Shown here piece after piece: positions 42,001 to 50,995 of a DNA stretch of 64,000 nucleotides. The notes below the pieces were generated by a model. It searched no databases and was not told the origin of the DNA. It saw only the letters and a program-made list of their open reading frames with translations. Positions within the stretch are counted from its first letter, which is position 1. Every line of letters starts with the position of its first letter. The position numbers were made by a program, and so were the translations under genes. Origin of the DNA: Fibrobacter sp. UWH6 (lineage in GTDB: Bacteria; Fibrobacterota; Fibrobacteria; Fibrobacterales; Fibrobacteraceae); the NCBI RefSeq assembly GCF_900142465.1, contig NZ_FRAX01000001.1, positions 186,001-250,000 on the forward strand, given 5' to 3'.

Positions 42001-43863
42001 TTAGAGTTCCTGCTTAAGAATTTCAGCTGCACGTTTTTTTATTTCGTTGGGAATCGTCAGACTTTTTTGGTGATGAGGTTTTACTCGGGCGTCTACGATT
42101 ATCGGCGCATGGCAACCCCAATGTTTATTTTGTATGAAACTTTGTAGGCCGAATATATCACGGGCCGGGTCTGAACGGGTGAACGTTAACCACAAGAAGT
42201 CGGGTAGCTTGCTTCCATCCAGACGTTCGTTGTCGATTTCGGATACCTGGTCGACAATTGAAATCCAGGGATAATTCTCTCTAAACTCCCATTTGTCCAG
42301 GGCGGATTCCAGTTGCATGAAAATGGCTTCTCTTTCATTTTCGTCAAACGCAGGCGCTTGAATGATAAGAACTCCTGCCATGGGCATCTTGATAAGATTT
42401 CTTGACGTCTTTCCTTGTGAATTGGTAAATGCATCCGGTAACTGCAGAAATTCTATGTCCTGCATATCATGGCGAAGATTCCTACGCTTTTCTCCGGCGG
42501 CAGCCATAATCAATTTGGAACCGTGGTTTAAACGTCCTCCTGTATAGTCCAATGTGTCGATTGTGGTGGCGGTCTGGAAATGCAGATCTCTGCTGAAATC
42601 CAGGCGCTCCAGCACATGGGCAAAGAAGGCGGGTACATCGTTGACGTTCAGGTTGGCGTTGTCTTCCTTGGCGGCGATTAAAAGGTATTTGCTGAGACTT
42701 GCCTGGTTGAACCCTAAAATGGCGTTGGCGGTTTTCAGCAGCTCCATGGGTTCCCGCTCCTTGGCGTAGGGCACGAATCGTTCGCTGGCCAATGCTAGGC
42801 AAAGGGGATGAACTCCGGCGTCATCTACAGCGTGAATGGCGTGAAGCCCCGGAATCGATGCGGGAACCATAGGCTTTGTTATCTGATGGATAAAGCTGCC
42901 GAAAAGAGTGTCTTCCTTGGGGGGCCTGCCTACGACGGTAAAGGGGTAGATGGCGTTCTTCTTGCAAAGGACTTTTTTTACCTTAAGACAGGGGAAATCA
43001 TGTTTGTCGGAATAGTATCCGATATGGTCGCCGAAAGGTCCCTCGGGTTTCAGCTCCGGTTCCATTTCGCCAAGAATGCAGAAGTCGGCATCAGAAGAAA
43101 TCAAGTAACCATCGTGAATGAAATACCGGAAACGTCTACCTCCCAGCATCCCTGCAAAAACCAGCTCAGAAAGGTTTTCGGGCATGGGCATGACTGCGGC
43201 TACAGTTTGCGCCGGAGTGCCGCCTATAAAGATGCTGACTTTAAGGGGGCGATTTTCTTCAATGGCATTCCGGTGGTGTCTGGCGATGTCGCGCTTGATT
43301 TGATAGTGAAGGCCGCATTCTTCGTTGGGAACGTACTCGTTTCCGGAAATCTGGATTCGGTACATGCCGACATTGGTGGTCATGACGCTTGCGTTTTCGC
43401 TAGGGCGGGTCGCTACCTGCGGTAACGTAATGAAGGCGCCGCCATCTAAAGGCCAGCTCTTGATTTGCGGAAGGTCCGCCAGGGTACATTCTTCAAAATC
43501 CTTGATGGATCCGCTGCGGCGGGGGAGGGCATTAATGCCTGTGCAGGCCGCTCTCAGCAATTTGACCGGATTGGGGTTCTTGAAGAACTGGACGGGGTTA
43601 GATTTGAACTGGACTGCCGTCTGGGTTCCCTTTATGGTTTTGCGGAATAGGAAGTCCAATCTTTCCTGGGTCCCGAAAATATTGCAGGCCGCTCTAAAAG
43701 GGCTTCCCTTGACCTTCTCAAAAAGAAGGGCGGGACCATTGTTTTCAAAAACCTGGCGGGCAATTTCTGCCATTTCTAGATTAGGGTCCACTTCCTGGTG
43801 GATGCGCTTCAACATGCCGGCCTTTTCTAAGTCCAGCAGAGCCTGCTCAAGGGATTTGTACAT
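42001..43863 (-). CDS. UbiD-family decarboxylase
   Basis: 620 residues, the size of menaquinone-pathway UbiD proteins. Hallmarks: SVMTTNVGMYRIQI, GLHYQIKRDIARHH, SIFIGGTPAQTVAAVMPMPE, LGEMEPELKPEGPFGDHIGYYS (the Glu of the catalytic centre), and ITKPMVPASIPGLHAIHAVD. It uses prenylated FMN made by a UbiX partner, which is not in the window. The likely job is decarboxylation in (futalosine) menaquinone synthesis, but other aromatic acids are possible. The ATG is preceded by GGGGTT only, so the ribosome-binding site is weak. Confidence 0.9.
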   Translation of the reverse strand: MYKSLEQALLDLEKAGMLKRIHQEVDPNLEMAEIARQVFENNGPALLFEKVKGSPFRAACNIFGTQERLDFLFRKTIKGTQTAVQFKSNPVQFFKNPNPVKLLRAACTGINALPRRSGSIKDFEECTLADLPQIKSWPLDGGAFITLPQVATRPSENASVMTTNVGMYRIQISGNEYVPNEECGLHYQIKRDIARHHRNAIEENRPLKVSIFIGGTPAQTVAAVMPMPENLSELVFAGMLGGRRFRYFIHDGYLISSDADFCILGEMEPELKPEGPFGDHIGYYSDKHDFPCLKVKKVLCKKNAIYPFTVVGRPPKEDTLFGSFIHQITKPMVPASIPGLHAIHAVDDAGVHPLCLALASERFVPYAKEREPMELLKTANAILGFNQASLSKYLLIAAKEDNANLNVNDVPAFFAHVLERLDFSRDLHFQTATTIDTLDYTGGRLNHGSKLIMAAAGEKRRNLRHDMQDIEFLQLPDAFTNSQGKTSRNLIKMPMAGVLIIQAPAFDENEREAIFMQLESALDKWEFRENYPWISIVDQVSEIDNERLDGSKLPDFLWLTFTRSDPARDIFGLQSFIQNKHWGCHAPIIVDARVKPHHQKSLTIPNEIKKRAAEILKQEL

Positions 43864-43883
43864 GGGAACCCCGATCTTCGGTA

Positions 43884-44378
43884 TTAACCGGCGGTAGAGG
43901 ATTGATTTAGTGCGCTGAAACTCTGGGTCTGCTTCTTGGCGACGATGGCTGCCTTGATGCTGATGGCTTCCTTGCGGCTAGCAACAGCATATACAAGGTT
44001 AGCCTTGTTTATCAGACCTGAAAAAACTTCTTCGGGACCGCCGATAAAACCCTGGAATTCAAAACTGTCGAAACAGCGGGTCAGACTTCCGTCTGCGACA
44101 AACTCATGCTTTGCCGTAAAACCACGGAAGGGACCGTTGCCCAGGCGAATCGTTAACTTGTTGTCGCTGAAGGCACTGATGAGGCCGGTCCAAGTGATTT
44201 TCTTGAATCCCACCATCATAGTGTACTTGACCACATCACCCTTTTCCAGAGTCTCGGGAAGGGTATAGTAGATGACAGGAGTGGTACCTACAGCCACTTT
44301 CATAGGGGCGCAACTAAGTGTCTCTAGCAGGTTTGCGAGAGAGTATTCTTGCCACGAAGTCTGACTGAATTGTACCAT
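43884..44378 (-). CDS. SRPBCC-superfamily (START-like) protein
   Basis: 164 residues. Strand-helix order fits the ligand-binding SRPBCC fold: an N-terminal helix (EYSLANLLETLS), LEKGDVVKYTMMVG, WTGLISAFSDNKLTIRLGNG, then PFRGFTAKHEFVADGSLTRC and a C-terminal tail. Members bind hydrophobic ligands or act as cyclase/aromatase-type proteins. It lies 20 bases upstream of the ubiD-family gene in the same direction and is probably co-transcribed. The ligand is unknown. Confidence 0.7.
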   Translation of the reverse strand: MVQFSQTSWQEYSLANLLETLSCAPMKVAVGTTPVIYYTLPETLEKGDVVKYTMMVGFKKITWTGLISAFSDNKLTIRLGNGPFRGFTAKHEFVADGSLTRCFDSFEFQGFIGGPEEVFSGLINKANLVYAVASRKEAISIKAAIVAKKQTQSFSALNQSSTAG

Positions 44379-44449
44379 GACCCGTAATGTAGTAAATTTT
44401 TTGGCTCCGTTGGGAATTTCTCTTCAAAAAGCTATCTTGTACCTCCGAA

Positions 44450-45931
44450 ATGAATTCTGTACAGACTGATCAAAAATTTTTACGTAAAAGTACCCTTTTT
44501 ACCTTTGCCGGTTCCGCCTTGAAGGTTGCCGCTCCAGTCCTCACGATTGTGGTGGCACGAGTTTTTGGTAAGGAAATATTCGGAATATATGTTTCTACTC
44601 AGCTTTTGATCTTGAGCCTTAGTCGTGTTGCGGTGATTGGCCTTGATAAAGGCATGCTGCGATACATTCCGCAAAACAAGGTTTGCGGTCGTCCGGAGCA
44701 TGAGGGTATTATTGAATCCTTGTGGCGTACGCTTTTCTTCGCCTTGGTGATTTCTGTGGTCATGTGGGGTGGTGCCGCCTTTGACCTGCAGCGGATTACC
44801 ACGGGCCTGGCCATGCTTTCGTCGGCAGAAATCTCGCTTTATGTTCTTTCTATCATTCCCTACACGTCCTTGCTTTTGTTTGCTGCTTCATCCGAAGGGA
44901 ACCGTCGTCCGCAATACAAGATTTTTATCAATGAGTTTGCTGTAACGACTCTCGCTCCTGTTATTGCCCTGGCTTTGCATTTTACCGGATTCCAGGATAA
45001 GCTGGCCCTGCCCTTGGGATTCTTTGTTTCTAACCTGTTTGGCGTTATAACCTACATCTTCCTGATCAATAGACAGTTTACCCAGATCCGCTGGTTTATC
45101 AAGGATAAGATTCCGTCGGAACTTCTGAAGTTTTCTATTCCCCTGGGTGTTACAGAAATTGTCGCTTCCTTCCTTTTGCGCATGGACTTGTGGATGGTGC
45201 TGGCCTTGATTGGACCTGAAGCCGCCGGTGTCTATGCGGTGATGGTTACCATTTCTAACGGCCTCAAGACAGTTCGCAGTAGTTACGATCCTATTTTGCA
45301 ACCTGTGGTCGCGGGAATGTCCAAGGAACGCCTTGACACGGACTTAAAGCCGGTGTTTTCCTATTGCGTTTCCATGGTGACCTTGATCCAGTTGACCATT
45401 GGCTTTTTCATTGTGCTGTTCCCCGAGCAGACCATGATGATTGCGGGAAAGTCTTTTGTGACCGACGAAAACCCGGTTGCCGTACTTGGCATCCTGATTA
45501 TCGGTAACTTGATAAATGGTTTCTTTGGCCTTACCGGATCTGTAATCAACGCCTTGGGCAAGAGCCGTTTTATGCTCTTCATGAATATGGTTTCCCTGGT
45601 GTTTGCCACGATCATGAACCGTATGTGTATTCCCATTTTTGGCATTGCTGGCGCCGCCATTTCTTCTATGGCCTATCAAATTCTGCAGAATGTCTGGATG
45701 TGTCTGTACCTGCGCAAAATGGGATATTGGCCCTTTAGGCTGAACCTGTTGATTCAGATTGCCTGGATCCTGCTCCTGATTATTTCTTACGTTGTCTTGA
45801 ATACGGTCTGGGCTCCTTCCCTTTGGATAAAGGCCGCCATTTATGTAGGCATCATTCTTTTGATTGTGTTGACCTTCTTTAAACAGGGGCTTGCTGGCGA
45901 AATGGGGTCTCGTAAGAAAAAGAAATCTTAG
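44450..45931 (+). CDS. Polysaccharide flippase (Wzx/MATE-like, MOP superfamily)
   Basis: 493 residues with about 12-14 hydrophobic helices. The N-terminus is FLRKSTLFTFAGSALKVAAP, and repeats of the Polysacc_synt type follow; FSIPLGVTEIVASFLLRMDL and GIAGAAISSMAYQILQNVWM are typical. It translocates undecaprenyl-linked glycan repeat units across the inner membrane. It heads a plus-strand cluster with three glycosyltransferases. A TATCTT box lies 11 bases before the ATG; CCTCC-type sequence precedes it but no Shine-Dalgarno. Confidence 0.9.
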   Translation: MNSVQTDQKFLRKSTLFTFAGSALKVAAPVLTIVVARVFGKEIFGIYVSTQLLILSLSRVAVIGLDKGMLRYIPQNKVCGRPEHEGIIESLWRTLFFALVISVVMWGGAAFDLQRITTGLAMLSSAEISLYVLSIIPYTSLLLFAASSEGNRRPQYKIFINEFAVTTLAPVIALALHFTGFQDKLALPLGFFVSNLFGVITYIFLINRQFTQIRWFIKDKIPSELLKFSIPLGVTEIVASFLLRMDLWMVLALIGPEAAGVYAVMVTISNGLKTVRSSYDPILQPVVAGMSKERLDTDLKPVFSYCVSMVTLIQLTIGFFIVLFPEQTMMIAGKSFVTDENPVAVLGILIIGNLINGFFGLTGSVINALGKSRFMLFMNMVSLVFATIMNRMCIPIFGIAGAAISSMAYQILQNVWMCLYLRKMGYWPFRLNLLIQIAWILLLIISYVVLNTVWAPSLWIKAAIYVGIILLIVLTFFKQGLAGEMGSRKKKKS

Positions 45932-45949
45932 TCCACCTCGTGAATTAGG

Positions 45950-45962
45950 TATATTGTTGATA
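45950..45962 (+). promoter_or_regulatory. -10-like box six bases before the GT32-like gene
   Basis: TATATT (45950-45955), six bases, ATG. The spacing is the same as at mutT, dnaE and mutL; no Shine-Dalgarno. Confidence 0.45.
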
Positions 45963-46792
45963 TGATTCCGAAAAAGATACATTACATTTGGCTTTCTAAC
46001 GATCCGCTGCCTCCTCTTGCAAAACTTTGCCTTGATAGCTGGAAGCGCCGTTGTCCCGATTATGAAATCATCCATTGGGATATGGCTCGTTGCCAAAAGA
46101 TTATTGATACGGTTCCTTTTGTTCGCGAAGCGGTTAGCATGTCTAAGTGGGCTTTCGCAAGTGACTACATTCGACTTTATGCGGTTTATACAGAAGGTGG
46201 CGTGTATCTGGATAGTGACGTTTTTGTCTACCAGAGCTTTGATGAATTTTTAAGTAACGGCTACTTTACCAATATTGAATTTACGTCTCATTTTAAGAGA
46301 AATAAGTCTTGGAAGATGCTGAACGAAGATGGCACGAAAAAGGATCCCAACAAGATTCCCCTTCCGGGACTTGCCTTGCAGGCTGCCATTTTTGGTGCCG
46401 AGGCCAATCATCCCTTCTTGAAGAAGGCCATGGCTTACTATGAACGAGAAAAGTTCATCTTGCCTAACGGAAAGCTGAACATCGAAAATATTGCACCTTA
46501 TGTGTATGCCCATACGGCGCAAGATTTCGGTTTTGTGTACAAGGATAAGTTGCAGCAGCTTGAAAATAACATGATGATTTTGCCCAGCAAGGTCTTCTTG
46601 CCCAGCTGCGATGAAACGAATTTTAAACCGTATGCGATTCATGTAACCAGTGGTAGCTGGAGACCTTTCACTCATCGTATCGTGCGATTCTTTAGACGTT
46701 TGCCGATTATTATTTGCAAGATCGGTAAAAAGAATAAGTCTCTCGAAGAAACCCTGAATGATTACGAATCTAAGAGCCTGATCAAGTATTAA
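45962..46792 (+). CDS. GT32-like glycosyltransferase (capsular/OCH1 family)
   Basis: 276 residues. IPKKIHYIWLSNDPLPP, SWKRRCPDYEIIHWD and the metal-binding DxD region SDYIRLYAVYTEGGVYLDSD are the classic 'glycosyltransferase sugar-binding DXD' (GT32) signature. GT32 enzymes add mannose, galactose or related sugars to a growing glycan. It sits 30 bases after the flippase gene with its own promoter-like box, and four bases before the next transferase. Confidence 0.9.
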   Translation: MIPKKIHYIWLSNDPLPPLAKLCLDSWKRRCPDYEIIHWDMARCQKIIDTVPFVREAVSMSKWAFASDYIRLYAVYTEGGVYLDSDVFVYQSFDEFLSNGYFTNIEFTSHFKRNKSWKMLNEDGTKKDPNKIPLPGLALQAAIFGAEANHPFLKKAMAYYEREKFILPNGKLNIENIAPYVYAHTAQDFGFVYKDKLQQLENNMMILPSKVFLPSCDETNFKPYAIHVTSGSWRPFTHRIVRFFRRLPIIICKIGKKNKSLEETLNDYESKSLIKY

Positions 46793-46796
46793 GTCT

Positions 46797-47807
46797 ATGA
46801 CAAAGTATCTTTTTGTTTTGACCAGTTCCGAGAAGGATTTCTTCTGCGAACAGACTTTGGTGGCCATTGCATCTTTGCGTGTTCACAACCCGGGAGCATT
46901 TGTTACGCTTCTGACTGACGACAGAACTGCAGCGACTCTCGTTGGCCCCCGAGCCGCCCTGAAAGAGGCTGTAGACGAACTGGTGGCTCTGGAAATCGAT
47001 GAAAAATTTACTCCCATGATGCGTTCCCGTTATCTGAAGACGGTGATGCGTAACGTGGTGGATGGCGATTTCCTCTATATGGATTCTGACATCGCCATTG
47101 TGGGCGACCTTTCCATTCCTGATGAATGGCGCGGCGGAATTTATGCGGTGCTTGACTTCCACACCAATTTGCATAAGGCCATTAATCGCAAGAAGATTCT
47201 GAACAATGCCAAGATGCTGGGATTCTCTCCGATTCTGAACGATGAGATTTTCAACGGTGGCGTCATGTTTGCCAGCGATACGCCCGAGGCTCGAGCCTTC
47301 TTTGAAAAGTGGCATGAACTGTGGCTGTATTGCCTGACCAAGAACTTCCCCTATGACATGGCCTCTCTGGCCGAAGCCAACTTCAAGTTCAATTATGTCA
47401 CCAAGAAAATGCCGGGTGAATGGAACTGCCAGATGGCTTATGCCCGCGATTACATTCCCACAGGAAAGGTGTTCCACTTTTTCGGATCTCGCATTATCAA
47501 CACCTGTGGCCGTAAGGTTCCCGATAGCATGGACCTGTTCCTGCCCAAGATCCTGCGCAAGAACTTCTACACCGACCTGAAGAATATTCCCGTGAAGGTC
47601 AATGCCGACAAGAGCATTACCATCAACGAATATTACGATGACGTCATTGCCCATGCCAAGGATGCTTTCCTCTATCAGACAAAGCATGCCGGTAAATTGG
47701 GCGCCGATATTATCCGTTCCTACGCATTTGCCAAGTCTTTGGGTTTTGTGTACAAGAAGATGCCTTTTGTCTTGCCGTTGCTTTCCTTGATTGGTAAGAT
47801 CCTATGA
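46797..47807 (+). CDS. GT8-like glycosyltransferase
   Basis: 336 residues, GT-A type. TSSEKDFFCEQTLVAIASLR at the N-terminus, RSRYLKTVMRNVVDGDFLYM, the DxD motif in MDSDIAIVGDL, and NDEIFNGGVMFASDTPEAR match the GT8 or nucleotide-diphospho-sugar transferase group. The C-terminal 60 residues are basic and hydrophobic (FVLPLLSLIGKIL) and may touch the membrane. It overlaps the next gene by four bases (ATGA). Confidence 0.82.
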   Translation: MTKYLFVLTSSEKDFFCEQTLVAIASLRVHNPGAFVTLLTDDRTAATLVGPRAALKEAVDELVALEIDEKFTPMMRSRYLKTVMRNVVDGDFLYMDSDIAIVGDLSIPDEWRGGIYAVLDFHTNLHKAINRKKILNNAKMLGFSPILNDEIFNGGVMFASDTPEARAFFEKWHELWLYCLTKNFPYDMASLAEANFKFNYVTKKMPGEWNCQMAYARDYIPTGKVFHFFGSRIINTCGRKVPDSMDLFLPKILRKNFYTDLKNIPVKVNADKSITINEYYDDVIAHAKDAFLYQTKHAGKLGADIIRSYAFAKSLGFVYKKMPFVLPLLSLIGKIL

Positions 47808-48973
47808 GTCTGCTTTTCAATCTGGAAGCGGTTCAGCCCATTCACAGCGCCAAGTTTCATGGCGGGGGCTCCTATGGCGAAGTGATTTTCTGGGCCATGG
47901 TGAATCGAGGTGCGAAATTCAGCTGTATTTATGACAGCCGTAAATACCTGTCTCCCGATATCCTTGCCGCCTGCGAATCTAATGGCGTTCCGCTTTATGA
48001 TCTGAGCGTCAGCTCTCCTCAGCAGATTATCGACGAAAATAACATTACTGATTTTTACACTCCGCTCTATTCTCTGAGTCCGAAGTGGCAGGTGAATGTT
48101 AAACGTTTTGTGTTTACCTGGCACGGCGTTCGTGCATTGGAAATGCCTTACGAATGTCAGGGTGTCGCCTTTGCCAAGAAGTTGTCCCAGAAGGTAGAGG
48201 CCCTTTTCCGCTACCGTGAATGGTGGAAAAAGTACTACTATAAGCCTAAATATCAGGCCCTAGCTAAATGCATCGCCGAAGGCGGTGTCGATACCATAAC
48301 CGTCAGCGAACACAGCCGTGCGTCTATCAAGTCCTTCTTCCCGGAACTGCTCCATAAGGAAATTCCCGTATTCTACAGCCCCATGACCGAATACGAACCG
48401 GAAGGATTCCTGCCGCCGAATGTTTTGCCCAAGAAGTATTTCTTGCTTACTAGTGGTGCCCGCTGGGAAAAGAATAACTTGCGTTCCGTAAAGGCTTTCG
48501 ACCAGCTGGTTTCCATGATGGAATCGCAAGGGGAAGCTTTTGATTTCAAGCTTGTCATTACTGGAGCAACCAATCCTAAAGTCTATCTGAAAAATGTCAG
48601 GCACAAGGATCGCCTGGTACTCCTGGGTTACGTGGAATCCAAGGAACTGGAATTTTTACACAAGAATGCCTACGCCTTTATATTCCCCAGTTTGAACGAA
48701 GGCTTTGGCTATCCTCCCATGCAGTCTATGCGTTACGGCGTGCCTGTGGCAGCCAGCGGTTCTACGTCCATTCCCGAAATTTGCGACAATGCGGCTCTCT
48801 ATTTCGATCCTTATTCTGTGAGCGAAATGAAAAACCGCATGATCCAACTTTTGGACGGATCCATTTACAGCCTTTATGCGGAGCGTGCCCTGAAGCGTTA
48901 TGCCGAGGTGAGCAAACGTCAGAAAGATGATTTGCAAAAGGCTGTTTCCTGGATTTTGAAGTCAGAAACGTAA
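47804..48973 (+). CDS. GT4-family glycosyltransferase
   Basis: 389 residues. HGGGSYGEVIFWAM is the acceptor-side glycine loop; TITVSEHSRASIKSFFP, LTSGARWEKNNLRSVKAF, LGYVESKELEFLHKNAYAF and FPSLNEGFGYPPMQSMRYGV with PEICDNAALYFDP are the GT4 donor-site pattern. It starts four bases inside the previous gene and ends 30 bases before a strong terminator, closing the flippase-transferase operon. Confidence 0.9.
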   Translation: MSLLFNLEAVQPIHSAKFHGGGSYGEVIFWAMVNRGAKFSCIYDSRKYLSPDILAACESNGVPLYDLSVSSPQQIIDENNITDFYTPLYSLSPKWQVNVKRFVFTWHGVRALEMPYECQGVAFAKKLSQKVEALFRYREWWKKYYYKPKYQALAKCIAEGGVDTITVSEHSRASIKSFFPELLHKEIPVFYSPMTEYEPEGFLPPNVLPKKYFLLTSGARWEKNNLRSVKAFDQLVSMMESQGEAFDFKLVITGATNPKVYLKNVRHKDRLVLLGYVESKELEFLHKNAYAFIFPSLNEGFGYPPMQSMRYGVPVAASGSTSIPEICDNAALYFDPYSVSEMKNRMIQLLDGSIYSLYAERALKRYAEVSKRQKDDLQKAVSWILKSET

Positions 48974-49002
48974 ACCGCATACGGTAAAAAAGAACATAAA
49001 AA

Positions 49003-49026
49003 AGGAGCGCCCTAGGGCGCTCCCTT
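49003..49026. terminator. Terminator between convergent glycan operons
   Basis: AAGGAGCGCCC / GGGCGCTCCCTT, a perfect stem with a two-base loop, A run on the left, T-rich on the right. Confidence 0.88.
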
Positions 49027-49048
49027 TACGTTTTATTTTCTGTATGCT

Positions 49049-50995
49049 TTATTCCTTGGGCTGCATCGTATCGTTGCGCAGCAGAGAACGTAAAACCTTG
49101 CTGGCTCCCACAGCTTTTGTTTTCCAGGCCAAATCGTTTTTGTCGGTGGTTTGTGCAAAGTGTTCCTTTTCGCCGCGATAAACTTCTTCGTTATCCAGGC
49201 CGCCCATAATCACATGGTCCCGGAATCCCAGATAGTAGGAGTTCTGGGAGAAGAACATAGACGGTTGATTTGCGGGGCGTTCCTGGGCCAGCAAATCGTA
49301 ACCCCAGTAGTGGTTGGGCTTGCGAACTTGGGCCAAGTCCATAATGGTGGGGCCTACGTCATGTTGCGAGGCTACGTCTTCGCGAACGTTCAGACCCTGT
49401 ACTAAGTTTGTGTCGGCAGAGAAAATTCCCATGAAAATTCGCGTGGTGGCAACGCCCAGAGGCTGGGGAACAGCGTAGTCAATGGAGTCCACCGGTGTGT
49501 CGTGGTCACCAAGAATGATTACGACGGTGTTTTCGTAATCCTCACGAGTTGCAAGCTTTTCAAAGAAACGTCCCAATTGCTGGTCGGTGTATCGCAAGGC
49601 GTTGCGGTAACGCTCCATGGCATCGTCAGGCTTCGGGGCGAATTCATCCGGGTAGCCAAAGAAGGGGATGTGGGTGGCGATGGTATTGAATGTCAGCAGC
49701 CAACGGGAATCTGTAGGAAGGCTGTCTAGAACTTCAATGGCCTTGTCTACGCCGAGGCTGTCTGTTGTTCCTGGGATTTTCGTGTCTTCGGGGAGTCTCC
49801 AGTTGTCGCCGAAGAATTTTTCTACAAAGGGTAGCGTGTGGTCAAAAACAGGGTTCGATACGGTGACGTAGTATCGGGTGTAGTTTTCCAGCAGTTCCGG
49901 GAATCCGGTAAAATGGTTTGAAGCGTAGAAACTGGGCAAGTCGCGGTTGGGGTGGGAGGGGAATCCCAGATAGGTTGCCATAGTTCCGCGAACGGTTGGG
50001 TAGCCGCCGCTAAAGGCGTTCTTGAACCAGAAACTACCGCGATTGGCGAGATCCCAGAGGCTTGGGGCGAGTGTTGTATCCCCTTCTAACATCTGGTTGA
50101 TGATGCGGCCCTTGAAGGATTCGCCGAATATGAAAACGATGTTGTAGGGGTGCTGGGCCTTGTAGGCGTGGGCTGGCGTCTTTCTATAGCCGGGGAATTC
50201 TGCATCTTGACGTGACTTGCTGAAATCTGCCGGCAAAAAGGAATCCAGGTTATCGATGAGTTCGTCTGTAATGCTGTAGTTGTCGCGGACAAATTCAAAG
50301 GTTTCCACGGCGGCAATGTGAAGGATTGGTGCTGTTAATGTATGCTTGCCTAAGGTAAAGCGGATGTCCACCTTTGTATTGATGACGGGAATCGTGTATT
50401 CGCCGCGAGCCCCAGTCAGGAACAAGATGAGCGGTATAATCGAAAGAATCAGACCTGATGTAAGGAAACTGATAGGAAGTTTTTTTGTAAAACTGTATTC
50501 GACTAGCGTTCCCTGCTTCTTGGATTTCTTTCTTTTTAATGTTTCGTATATACAGTATGCGGTACCGCCCAGCACAATCAATAATAACAGACCTACCCAC
50601 AGGATGGTTCCTTTTAGGTCGCCACCCAAGGTTGTGATTGTAGTTTCGTCAACGATGTTGGACAGGTGAAAATAAGTACGTATAAAGGAATAGGAAAGTC
50701 GCTGGTGTGAAAATCTGAAAACCTCGTAGTCGGCAATGGCTATGAAGAAATAGAACACGTAAAAGATCACCATTGCCCGGGGTTTCTTCAGGAAGGTGAA
50801 AATGGATGACATTACGAGAACGGCGCCAAATGCCATGCAAATCTGCCAAATGGTGCGACCCGAAAACATTTCCGAAAGGGAGAGTCCCAGCGGGTCGGGT
50901 AGGCTATAGAAAAGCACCAGCATGTAGCTCTGGATTACAAGAGCTATGGCTGTTATAATGACAAAGGGATTCAGTTTTTTCAAGTTAAATTCCAT
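49049..50995 (-). CDS. LTA-synthase-like membrane sulfatase-family enzyme
   Basis: 648 residues. Five N-terminal membrane helices (to ~residue 200) precede a periplasmic alkaline-phosphatase-superfamily domain: NIVFIFGESFKGR (metal Glu), the Thr nucleophile in GGYPTVRGTMATYLGFPSHP, HIPFFGYPDEF and VVIILGDHDTPVD. Such enzymes transfer phosphoglycerol or phosphoethanolamine to glycans or lipids. It overlaps the upstream paralogue by 11 bases. The operon also codes for a glycosyltransferase, so decoration of an envelope glycan is likely. Confidence 0.88.
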   Translation of the reverse strand: MEFNLKKLNPFVIITAIALVIQSYMLVLFYSLPDPLGLSLSEMFSGRTIWQICMAFGAVLVMSSIFTFLKKPRAMVIFYVFYFFIAIADYEVFRFSHQRLSYSFIRTYFHLSNIVDETTITTLGGDLKGTILWVGLLLLIVLGGTAYCIYETLKRKKSKKQGTLVEYSFTKKLPISFLTSGLILSIIPLILFLTGARGEYTIPVINTKVDIRFTLGKHTLTAPILHIAAVETFEFVRDNYSITDELIDNLDSFLPADFSKSRQDAEFPGYRKTPAHAYKAQHPYNIVFIFGESFKGRIINQMLEGDTTLAPSLWDLANRGSFWFKNAFSGGYPTVRGTMATYLGFPSHPNRDLPSFYASNHFTGFPELLENYTRYYVTVSNPVFDHTLPFVEKFFGDNWRLPEDTKIPGTTDSLGVDKAIEVLDSLPTDSRWLLTFNTIATHIPFFGYPDEFAPKPDDAMERYRNALRYTDQQLGRFFEKLATREDYENTVVIILGDHDTPVDSIDYAVPQPLGVATTRIFMGIFSADTNLVQGLNVREDVASQHDVGPTIMDLAQVRKPNHYWGYDLLAQERPANQPSMFFSQNSYYLGFRDHVIMGGLDNEEVYRGEKEHFAQTTDKNDLAWKTKAVGASKVLRSLLRNDTMQPKE

